A program made the position numbers and the translations under genes. DNA of 7,957 nt, taken from NCBI GenBank assembly GCA_964632795.1, contig CAZWEZ010000132.1, positions 1-7,957 of the forward strand. The letters run 5' to 3'. Positions 1-5,707 of the stretch are shown piece after piece (position 1 is the first letter of the stretch; every line of letters begins with the position of its first letter). Under the pieces are notes generated by a model that was not told where the DNA came from, did no database searches, and was given only the letters and a program-made list of their open reading frames with translations. Source of the stretch: CAZWEZ01 sp964632795. GTDB lineage: Bacteria; Pseudomonadota; Alphaproteobacteria; Rhodospirillales; 2-02-FULL-58-16.

Positions 1-110
1 GGCAGGAAGGCGCGCGCCGGCGATGCCGGCACATCCCCAAGCGCGCCTGACGCCCCGAGGAAGTGGGAAAGGCGATCGTATGGGTACCATATGTCTGATC
101 CAGACCACTA
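1..110. repeat. Repeat element copy A, right end (partial, runs off window)
   Basis: This is the terminal part of a dispersed, apparently non-coding repeat that also occurs at 4030-4331 and 7734-7957. Positions 1-75 align without gaps to 4084-4158 of the complete copy, with 67 of 75 bases identical by my count. They contain the loop and right arm of hairpin unit 1; the left arm lies beyond the window edge. The terminal segment follows directly: TCGTATGGGTACCATATG (76-93), 12 variable bases (94-105), then CAC-TA (106-110). The TA at 109-110 belongs to the TAG stop codon of flhG. Unlike copy B, hairpin unit 1 here abuts the element end, with no G/C-run centre or second hairpin between. This copy is therefore shorter or differently assembled. 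No credible protein-coding gene is visible in it. Confidence 0.82.
76..110. repeat. Terminal inverted repeat of copy A
   Basis: The inner 18 bp (76-93) are the exact reverse complement of 7751-7768 in copy C; with one more base, 76-94 matches 7750-7768. The outer 12 bp (94-105) differ from those of copies B and C. The end pattern, read outward in, is TA-GTG-N12-CATATG with the same 12-base spacing as in all other ends. The partner end lies outside the window. Confidence 0.8.
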
Positions 111-893
111 CTGGACCAGCTTGGCGGCGATGGTATCGACGTCGCTGGCCGCCTCGCTGTTGGGGGATCGGGTCAGGATCGAGGTCTGGGAGCGGATCGC
201 CTCGCTGACCTTGGCGTCGCGGCGGACCACCCCGAGCAGGGGCGGCGAGATCTTGAGGAACCCCTCGCAGGCCTTGAGCAGGGTGTTGTAGGTGCGCTCG
301 CCCTCGCGGTTGGAGTTGGCCATGTTGACGACGATCCTGAGGTCGATCCCCGGGCGCTCCATGTGGGTGACCTTGATGAAGGCGTAGGCGTCGGTCAGCG
401 AGGTCGGCTCGTCGGTCGCCAGCACCACGCAGGTGCCGACGTTGTGGGTCAGCCGACGCACCGTGTGCTCGACCCCGGCGCCCATGTCGAGGACCACGTT
501 GTCGTAGGCCGCCGCCAGCAGGATCAGGTCGTCGCCCAGGATCTGGAGGCGGCTGGAGGCGATGTTGGCCAGTCCGCCCGAGCCCGAACGGCCGGCGATG
601 ATGTCGAAGCGGCCTTCCTCGAAGGGGATCACCGCCTGATTGAGGGTCAAGCGGCCGGCGATCACGCTGCCCAGGTCGTGCTTGGGCATCAGCCCCAGTT
701 GGATGTCCAGGTTGGCCAGCCCCAGGTCGCCGTCGAACAGCAGCACCCGGGCCCCCTTGTTGGCCAGCGAGTGGGCCAGGGTGATGGCGAACCAGGTCTT
801 GCCGACGCCGCCCTTGCCGGAGGCGACGGCGAGTAGGTTGCGTCCCCTCGAACGGGTCGCCGGGCTGGGGACGGAAGTGGATGGAGAGCTCAT
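108..893 (-). CDS. flhG: FlhG/FleN-like MinD/ParA-family ATPase, flagellar number regulator
   Basis: This 261-aa protein of the SIMIBI class pairs with FlhF and limits flagellar number by antagonising FlhF or flagellar gene activation at the pole. The deviant Walker A motif SGKGGVGKT is at residues 25-33, with the signature lysine K27 and P-loop K32. The switch I/Walker A' segment FDGDLGLANLD is at about 53-63, and Walker B VVLDMGAG is at about 133-140. The FlhG/MinD hallmark TDEPTSLTDAYAFIK is at about 160-174. The start ATG overlaps the flhF stop by 4 bp (ATGA), which implies translational coupling; AAGG lies about 10 nt upstream. The N-terminus before the P-loop is short and Ser/Pro-rich, and I do not see the DQAxxLR motif known from many FlhG proteins. 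No obvious basic amphipathic C-terminal membrane helix is visible. The TAG stop shares its TA with the end of repeat copy A. ParA-like is an alternative label. Confidence 0.93.
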   Translation of the reverse strand: MSSPSTSVPSPATRSRGRNLLAVASGKGGVGKTWFAITLAHSLANKGARVLLFDGDLGLANLDIQLGLMPKHDLGSVIAGRLTLNQAVIPFEEGRFDIIAGRSGSGGLANIASSRLQILGDDLILLAAAYDNVVLDMGAGVEHTVRRLTHNVGTCVVLATDEPTSLTDAYAFIKVTHMERPGIDLRIVVNMANSNREGERTYNTLLKACEGFLKISPPLLGVVRRDAKVSEAIRSQTSILTRSPNSEAASDVDTIAAKLVQ

Positions 894-1876
894 GATGCTA
901 CCTTGCTGACGTGGGCGGTGGTGTCGGTTTCGAGCGTGTGGGGCATGATCAGGCGGGCCAGCGACACCGGGTTGATCGGGCTCAGCCCGTCGGCGATGTG
1001 CGGCGTGATGCTGACCTCGCAGAAGGTCAGCCGGGCGGCGTCGGCGGCGGCCAGGATGGCGCCCAGCCGGCGGGCCATGTCGAGGCGGGTGACCAGCAGC
1101 CGGCCGACGCCGATGGTGGCGAAGGAGGCGGCGATGTCGGCCGCTTCCATGGCGTCGCCGCCGGCCGCCATGACCAGCACCGGTTCGCCGCGCGCCGCCC
1201 GGATCAACTGCTCCAGGTGGTCCATTTCGGCTTCGCTGAAGGGGTTGGTCCCCTGGGTGTCGATCAGCACCCGGCGGCGGCCGGCGACGGCGGCCACCGC
1301 CTCGCCCAGGGCGGCCACGGTGTCGGGGGTCTCGAGCTCGAGGCCGAGGATGCGGGTGAAGGCCTCCAACTGCTCGATCCCGCCGGCGCGCTGGGTGTCG
1401 GTGGTGATCACCTCGACGGACAGTTCGTCCAGGGTGGCGCGGGCCGCCAGCTTGGCGGTGGTGATGGTCTTGCCCGAGCCGGGCGGGCCGACCAGCATGA
1501 TCGCCTCGCCCGCCCCGAGGTCGGACAGCGGCGAGAAGGCGAAGCCGGCGTCGACCGCCCCGGCGAAGGCCAGCGTCGGGTCCTCGGCCGCCAGCGCCCC
1601 GGCGATCTGGACCAGGCGCTCGGCCAGCCGCGGCGGGGTGCCGTGATAGGCCAGCGCCTGGCGGATGGTCTCGGCGACGTCGAGGGGATCGCCGTCGTGG
1701 CGCTCCCTGTCCAGGGCGCCGTCGAAGTCCGCCTCCTCGAGGGCCGCCGTGACCCGGGTGCCGCCGCCGTCCGTGACGCGCTGGGTGGAGACGATGATGG
1801 CGTCCTCGCCCATCTCGGTGCGCACCACTGCCAAGGCCTCGGCCAGGGTCGGGGCGTTGAAGGTCTTGAGGCGCAT
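890..1876 (-). CDS. flhF: Flagellar biosynthesis protein FlhF (SRP-family GTPase)
   Basis: FlhF is a GTPase of the Ffh/FtsY family that marks the pole for flagellar assembly and works with FlhG. At 328 aa it is on the short side for FlhF. The N-terminal motif MRLKTFNAPTLAEALAVVR is typical and fixes the start. A reduced B-domain linker runs to about residue 65 and a helical N-domain to about 120. The NG core has the P-loop GPPGSGKT at 130-137, the I-box-like TDTQRAGGIEQL at 159-170, and G3 as DTQGT at 206-210 where DTAGR is usual. The G4-like motif is TRLDM at 263-267, and the closing SITPHIADGLSPINP is about 289-303. It begins 16 bp after flhA stops and overlaps flhG by 4 bp. No strong Shine-Dalgarno sequence precedes it, so translation may be coupled to flhA. 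Identification is firm; the G3 change is seen directly. Confidence 0.95.
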   Translation of the reverse strand: MRLKTFNAPTLAEALAVVRTEMGEDAIIVSTQRVTDGGGTRVTAALEEADFDGALDRERHDGDPLDVAETIRQALAYHGTPPRLAERLVQIAGALAAEDPTLAFAGAVDAGFAFSPLSDLGAGEAIMLVGPPGSGKTITTAKLAARATLDELSVEVITTDTQRAGGIEQLEAFTRILGLELETPDTVAALGEAVAAVAGRRRVLIDTQGTNPFSEAEMDHLEQLIRAARGEPVLVMAAGGDAMEAADIAASFATIGVGRLLVTRLDMARRLGAILAAADAARLTFCEVSITPHIADGLSPINPVSLARLIMPHTLETDTTAHVSKVAS

Positions 1877-1892
1877 GGCGTCGGGGCCGTCT

Positions 1893-4013
1893 TTATACCT
1901 GGCCCACGGTCTTGATGCGGGCCTTGGGGTGGACTTCGTTCTGCGACATGACCATGGTCATCGGCCGGAACCGTTCGACGATCGAGCGCACGTAGGGGCG
2001 GATCGACGGGCTGGTCAGCAGGACCGGGGTCTCGCCCATCATGGCCTGGCGCTCGAAGGCGTTGCGCAGGGCGGTGATGAACTCCTGCAGGCGGCTCGGG
2101 GCCATCGACAGCTGGCGGTCGTCGTCGGTGCCGACCAGGGATTCGGCGAACGTCTGCTCCCATTCCGGCGACAGGGTGATCATGGCGATGAATTCCTGTT
2201 CGCCGGTGTTCATGTCGCTGATCTGGCGGGACAGGCGGGCCCGCACGTGTTCGGTGATCATGATCACGTTGCGGGTATGGCCGCAAGCCTCCGAGATGCC
2301 CTCGAGGATGGTCGGCAGGTCGCGGATCGAGACCCGCTCGGCGAGCAGGTTCTGGAGCACCCGCTGGACGCCGCCGATCGAGATCTGGTTGGGGATCATG
2401 TCGGCGATCAGCTTCTGGTGCTCCTTCTCCAGGTCGTCGAGCAGCTTCTGGGATTCGGCGTAGGACAGCAGCTCGGCCATGTTGTCCTTGATCACCTCGG
2501 TGATGTGGGTGGTGATCACGGTCGCCGGATCGACCACGGTGTAGCCGCGGAACAGGGCCTCCTCGCGGTTGGTGTCCTCGATCCACATGGCGGGCAGGCC
2601 GAAGGTCGGCTCGCTGGTCTTCTCCCCGGGCAGGGTGATGTCCTCGCCGCGGGGGTCCATGACCAGCATCATCGACGGCCTGAGGTCGCCGCGCCCGGCC
2701 TCGATCTCCTTGACCCGGATGACATAGGTGTTGGCGGGCAGCTGCATGTTGTCCTGGATCCTGACCGAGGGCATCACGAAGCCGACGTCGATTGCCATCT
2801 GGCGGCGCAGGGCCTTGATCTGGTCGGTCAGGCGCTGGCCCTCGCGCGGCGCGTTGATCAGGGTCAGCAGGCCGTAGCCGAGCTCGAGGCGCAGGTAGTC
2901 GATCCTGAGCGCGATCGAGATCGGCTCCTCGGCGGTCGGCGCCGGTTCCACTTCCGCCTCTTCGATCCGTCGGCGCGCGACCTCCTGATCGCGCTTGAGG
3001 TCGCGGTTGACGTACCAGGCGATGCCGCCGGTGATCGCCGACAGGGTGATGAACGGCAACATCGGGATTCCCGGCAGCAGGGCCAGCGAGCCGAGCAGGA
3101 AGGAACACATGCCCATCGCCCGGGGCTGGCCGCCCAACTGCCCGAACAGGGCCTTGTCGGTGGCTTCGCGGACCCCGGCCTTGGTCACCATCAGGCCGGC
3201 GGCGGTGGACACGATGAGGGCCGGGATCTGGGTCACCAGGCCGTCGCCGACGGTCAGCCGGGTATAACTGTCGGCGGCCTCGGCGAAGGTCAGGTCCATC
3301 TGGGCGACGCCGATGATGATGCCCCCGATGATGTTGATGAAGGTGATCAGCAGGCCGGCGATGGCGTCGCCGCGGACGAACTTGGAGGCTCCGTCCATGG
3401 CCCCGAAGAAGCTGCTTTCGTCCTCCAGTTCCCTGCGCCTGGAGCGCGCCGTGTCCTCGTCGATCAGCCCCGTCGAGAGGTCGGCGTCGATCGCCATCTG
3501 CTTGCCCGGCATGGCGTCCAGCGTGAACCGCGCCGAGACCTCGGCGATGCGCCCCGAACCCTTGGTGATGACGATGAAGTTGATGATCACCAGGATCCCG
3601 AAGACGATGATGCCGATCACGAAGTTGCCGCTCATGATGAAGCTGCTGAAGGCCTCGATGACCCGCCCGGCGGCCGCCGGCCCCTCGTGGCCGTGGGCCA
3701 GGATGAGGCGCGTCGAGGCCAGGTTGAGGGCGAGGCGGACCAGGGTCGCCAGCAACAGCACGGTGGGGAAGGCGTTGAACTGGAGCGGCCTTTCGACGAA
3801 CAGGGCGGTCATCAGGATCAGCACCGAAAACGTGATCGAGAAGGCCAGGCTGATGTCGAGCAACCACTTGGGCATGGGCAGGATCAGCACCACCAGGATG
3901 GTGGCGACCCCGAGCGCCAGGGCGATGTCGCCGCGCTTGGCGACGCTCGCCATCAGGTCGCCGAACTTGACGCCTGCCGGGGTCTTTGCCGGGGTCGGGG
4001 TTGCTTCAGCCAT
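1893..4013 (-). CDS. flhA: Flagellar type III export gate protein FlhA
   Basis: FlhA forms the nonameric ring of the flagellar export gate in the inner membrane; its cytosolic C-domain docks chaperone-substrate complexes. The 706-aa length is normal for the family. A short polar N-terminus is followed by a series of hydrophobic segments (roughly 31-46, 52-72, 83-104, 118-150, 212-240, 258-276, 300-335). The signature RLALNLASTRLIL is at about 93-105. The cytosolic FHIPEP-region motif ITKGSGRIAEVSARFTLDAMPGK is at about 149-171, followed by the conserved acidic stretch IDADL. The soluble FlhA-C domain occupies about 345-706. The ATG at 4013 is only 16 bp from the end of repeat copy B and has no good Shine-Dalgarno sequence; only a weak GGAT lies about 10 nt upstream. 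Expression therefore either reads through the element from flbD or starts inside it. It leads a tight flhA-flhF-flhG block. Confidence 0.97.
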   Translation of the reverse strand: MAEATPTPAKTPAGVKFGDLMASVAKRGDIALALGVATILVVLILPMPKWLLDISLAFSITFSVLILMTALFVERPLQFNAFPTVLLLATLVRLALNLASTRLILAHGHEGPAAAGRVIEAFSSFIMSGNFVIGIIVFGILVIINFIVITKGSGRIAEVSARFTLDAMPGKQMAIDADLSTGLIDEDTARSRRRELEDESSFFGAMDGASKFVRGDAIAGLLITFINIIGGIIIGVAQMDLTFAEAADSYTRLTVGDGLVTQIPALIVSTAAGLMVTKAGVREATDKALFGQLGGQPRAMGMCSFLLGSLALLPGIPMLPFITLSAITGGIAWYVNRDLKRDQEVARRRIEEAEVEPAPTAEEPISIALRIDYLRLELGYGLLTLINAPREGQRLTDQIKALRRQMAIDVGFVMPSVRIQDNMQLPANTYVIRVKEIEAGRGDLRPSMMLVMDPRGEDITLPGEKTSEPTFGLPAMWIEDTNREEALFRGYTVVDPATVITTHITEVIKDNMAELLSYAESQKLLDDLEKEHQKLIADMIPNQISIGGVQRVLQNLLAERVSIRDLPTILEGISEACGHTRNVIMITEHVRARLSRQISDMNTGEQEFIAMITLSPEWEQTFAESLVGTDDDRQLSMAPSRLQEFITALRNAFERQAMMGETPVLLTSPSIRPYVRSIVERFRPMTMVMSQNEVHPKARIKTVGQV

Positions 4014-4031
4014 GTCGGATTCTATCCACTA
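4009..4031 (-). repeat. Half terminal-repeat remnant between copy B and flhA
   Basis: Reading outward from copy B on the minus strand gives TA-GTG, then GATAGAATCCGA (4026-4015), then CATGGC. This is the terminal pattern TA-GTG-N12-CATATG of the repeat family pointing the wrong way, into flhA. Its 12-base segment matches that of copy C (GATAGAATCTAA, 7739-7750) at 10 of 12 positions. The flhA start codon lies within the CAT box (C-ATG-GC). It looks like the truncated end of an older copy, or of a second copy sharing the TA with copy B. Confidence 0.5.
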
Positions 4032-4064
4032 GTGCACTGGCTCATGCATATGATGCACATACGA
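4029..4064 (+). repeat. Left terminal inverted repeat of copy B
   Basis: A 36-bp segment that is the exact reverse complement of 4296-4331. It begins CTAGTGCACTGG and ends ATGCACATACGA. Inside is the shared CATATG box at 4047-4052, 12 bases in from TAGTG. The 12 variable bases (CACTGGCTCATG) are not those of copies A or C. Confidence 0.93.
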
Positions 4065-4158
4065 TCGCCTTTCCCGCTTCCTCGGCAGGAGGGCGCGCGC
4101 CGGCGATGCGTGCACATCGGCAAGCGTGCCCGACGCCCCGAGGAAGCGGGAAAGGCGA
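4065..4158. repeat. Hairpin unit 1 of copy B
   Basis: Perfect 21-bp arms at 4065-4085 and 4138-4158 (TCGCCTTTCCCG... and its complement) enclose a 52-base loop. The loop contains a smaller apex stem, CGATG/CATCG, closing six bases. Copy A carries the same unit with 8 differences in 75 bases. There is no run of T or U after the stem on either strand, so it is not a classical intrinsic terminator. Confidence 0.88.
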
Positions 4159-4203
4159 CCCTCCGGGGGAGCGGGGGTGTCCCCCGGAACCCCCAGGGGG
4201 CGG
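4159..4203. repeat. G/C-run centre of copy B, most conserved part of the family
   Basis: This segment is built of runs of five G or C, including CCCCCAGGGGG and CCGGGGG...CCCCCGG. Positions 4164-4203 match the reverse complement of 7861-7900 in copy C at 39 of 40 bases, a closer match than the hairpin arms show. It joins the two hairpin units and could form small hairpins or a G-quadruplex-like fold. Confidence 0.8.
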
Positions 4204-4295
4204 CCTTCCGAGCCCCCCGGCGGCGTTGCGCGGTGCTTGTGATGGGCCAGCATCACGGCGCGCCGCGCGCCTGGCCGGATGAGCTCGGAAGGTCG
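4201..4295. repeat. Hairpin unit 2 of copy B
   Basis: Arms at 4201-4213 and 4283-4295 pair over 13 positions, with one G-T pair; the inner 10 are perfect (CCTTCCGAGC/GCTCGGAAGG). The apex is GTGATG-GGCCAG-CATCAC. The loop sequence resembles the reverse complement of unit 1 (GCTTG..GATG..CATC..CGGCGCGC), so units 1 and 2 appear to be inverted duplicates. Compared with copy C the arms differ at two base pairs, with matching changes on both arms. Confidence 0.82.
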
Positions 4296-4331
4296 TCGTA
4301 TGTGCATCATATGCATGAGCCAGTGCACTAG
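4296..4331 (-). repeat. Right terminal inverted repeat of copy B
   Basis: Exact 36-bp partner of 4029-4064, ending GTGCACTAG. Its TA at 4329-4330 forms the flbD stop codon (TAG on the minus strand) together with the first base of the element. Confidence 0.93.
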
Positions 4332-5683
4332 GCCGTCGGCCGCTCGCCGTCGCCGGGGACCGGCACCGCGAACCCCTGCTCGTTGTACTGCTTCAGCTTG
4401 TTGCGCAGGGTGCGGATCGAGATGCCGAGGATGGTCGCGGCATGGGTCCGGTTGCCCAGGCAGTGGTGCAGGGTGTCGATGATGAGGTCCCGCTCGACCT
4501 CGGAAACGGTCCGTCCGACCATTCCGGTGTGGCCGCGCCCCTCGCCGCCTTCGCCGTCGGCCGCCCCCTGGGGGGAGGCCGACATCCGGCCGCCGAGGGT
4601 CACCGCCTCGAGTTCGATCCGCGAGCCGGTGGAGAGGATCACCGCCCTATGCACGGTGTTCTCGAGCTCGCGCACGTTGCCGGGCCAGGGATGGTCGATC
4701 AGCATCCGCCTGACTTCCGGGGCCAGGGGCAGCGGCTCGACCTGGTTGGCCTCGGCGTACTTCTTGATGAAGTGCTCGGCCAGGACCTCGATGTCGTCGG
4801 GCCGTTCGCGCAGCTTCGGGATCCTGAGGTTGACCACGTTGAGGCGGAAGAAGAGGTCTTCGCGGAAGGTCCCCTTCCTGACCTCCTCCTCGAGGTCGCG
4901 GTTGGTGGTGGCGATGATGCGGACGTCGATCTTGACCGGCCGGGTGCCGCCGAGGCGATCGATCTCGCGCTCCTGGACCACGCGCAGCAGCTTGGCCTGG
5001 AGGTGGAAGTCCATCTCGCTGATCTCGTCCAGCAGCAGGGTCCCCCGGTCGGCCTCCTCGAACTTGCCGATGCGCCGCGCCACGGCGCCGGTGAAGGCCC
5101 CCTTCTCGTGGCCGAAGAGTTCGGATTCGAGCAGCGTCTCGGGGATCGCCGCGCAGTTGACGGCGACCAAGCGCCCCGAGGCGCGGCGGCTCTTGTCGTG
5201 CAGGTAATGGACCAGCAGCTCCTTGCCGGTGCCGGAATCGCCGGTGATCAGGATGTTGGCGTCGCTGGGGGCCACCTTGTCGGCCATCTCGAGCAGATCG
5301 GCCATGCGCCGGTCCTTGTGGACCAGGGTGCGGCTGTCCTCGGAGACCGCGGTCAGGACGGCGGCGATGAGGTCGGTGTTGGGCGGCAGGGGGATGTACT
5401 CCTTGGCCCCGGCCTTGATGGCGCGCACCGCGGCGGGGGTGTCGCTGCCGATTCCGCACGCCACCACCGGCACGCTGATGCGCTCGGACTTGAGGCCCTG
5501 GATCAGGGCGGCGACGTCCAGCTTGACGTCGATCATCACCAGATCGGCGCCCTTTCCGGAGCGCAGGAAGCCGAGGCCGCTGGCGATGCTGTCGGCCTGG
5601 GTCACCGTGGCCCCGCGCGACATGGCTATCTTGCTGGCGCTGCCGACCTGGCCTTCGAGACTGCCGATGATGAGTAGACGCAT
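4328..5683 (-). CDS. flbD: FlbD-like sigma54-dependent flagellar transcription activator
   Basis: This 451-aa NtrC-family activator resembles Caulobacter FlbD, which turns on late flagellar genes with sigma54 and represses early ones. The N-terminal receiver-like domain (1-115) is degenerate. The usual acidic pair is replaced (MRLLIIGSL), the conserved lysine position reads EYIPLPP, and only an Asp near the phosphorylation site (MID, D52) remains. The AAA+ domain has Walker A GDSGTGKE (148-155), the sigma54-contacting GAFTGA loop (195-200), Walker B LLLDE (216-220) and the arginine region FREDLFFRL (273-281). A Gly-rich linker (about 372-388) leads to a Fis-type helix-turn-helix at about 404-435 (NRTHAATILGISIRTLRNKLKQY). 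A strong AGGGGAG (5693-5699) precedes the ATG. It starts 24 bp after motA stops, and its TAG stop is shared with the end of repeat copy B. Confidence 0.95.
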   Translation of the reverse strand: MRLLIIGSLEGQVGSASKIAMSRGATVTQADSIASGLGFLRSGKGADLVMIDVKLDVAALIQGLKSERISVPVVACGIGSDTPAAVRAIKAGAKEYIPLPPNTDLIAAVLTAVSEDSRTLVHKDRRMADLLEMADKVAPSDANILITGDSGTGKELLVHYLHDKSRRASGRLVAVNCAAIPETLLESELFGHEKGAFTGAVARRIGKFEEADRGTLLLDEISEMDFHLQAKLLRVVQEREIDRLGGTRPVKIDVRIIATTNRDLEEEVRKGTFREDLFFRLNVVNLRIPKLRERPDDIEVLAEHFIKKYAEANQVEPLPLAPEVRRMLIDHPWPGNVRELENTVHRAVILSTGSRIELEAVTLGGRMSASPQGAADGEGGEGRGHTGMVGRTVSEVERDLIIDTLHHCLGNRTHAATILGISIRTLRNKLKQYNEQGFAVPVPGDGERPTA

Positions 5684-5692
5684 GTTCCGGAA

Positions 5693-5699
5693 CTCCCCT
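5693..5699 (-). promoter_or_regulatory. Ribosome binding site of flbD
   Basis: AGGGGAG on the minus strand, about 9 nt before the flbD ATG at 5683, in the 24-bp gap after motA. It supports the chosen start. Confidence 0.75.
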
Positions 5700-5707
5700 G
5701 GGGGGCC

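Larger units (their letters stand above)
4030..4331. repeat. Complete 302-bp MITE-like repeat element, copy B (flbD/flhA junction)
   Basis: An element with no credible protein-coding gene fills the whole gap between flbD and flhA. Order on the plus strand: terminal repeat (4029-4064); hairpin unit 1 (4065-4158); G/C-run centre (about 4159-4200); hairpin unit 2 (4201-4295); terminal repeat (4296-4331). The outermost CTAG is on both sides, so a palindromic CTAG or TA target duplication cannot be told apart from the inverted repeat itself. Because unit 2 is an inverted, diverged version of unit 1, the whole element is roughly a large palindrome. Related copies occur at 1-110 and 7734-7957; copy C is in the opposite orientation. 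There is no transposase in the window, so mobility is inferred from the TA-flanked inverted repeats and dispersed copies. The alternative is a structured intergenic repeat of the ERIC/REP kind. Confidence 0.85.

Noticed and set aside
4020..4025. A -10-like TAGAAT on the minus strand just before the flhA ATG, possibly driving a leaderless transcript.
   Set aside because: No matching -35 element about 17 bp upstream, and the hexamer is part of the repeat-like sequence also found at 7741-7746 facing away from fliH.
4014..4064. Sigma54 promoter (TGGCAC-N5-TTGC) upstream of flhA.
   Set aside because: The nearest string, TGGCTCATGCATA in the terminal repeat, lacks the GC element at the right spacing.
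4065..4158. Intrinsic transcription terminators formed by the strong hairpins in copies A-C.
   Set aside because: No T-run follows the stems on either strand. Blocking transcription is possible but the sequence does not show a Rho-independent terminator.
4029..4328. A 99-codon open frame on the minus strand (GTG to TAG) spanning copy B from end to end.
   Set aside because: It starts and stops inside the terminal repeats and has a composition like translated hairpins. In copy C the equivalent frame stops after four codons. It is a by-product of GC-rich palindromic DNA.
1665..4331. An 888-codon plus-strand open frame, and an 819-codon minus-strand frame at 1408-3867.
   Set aside because: Both are shadows of flhA and flhF in other frames; the translations are low-complexity and lack domain features, whereas the FlhA and FlhF frames have clear family motifs.
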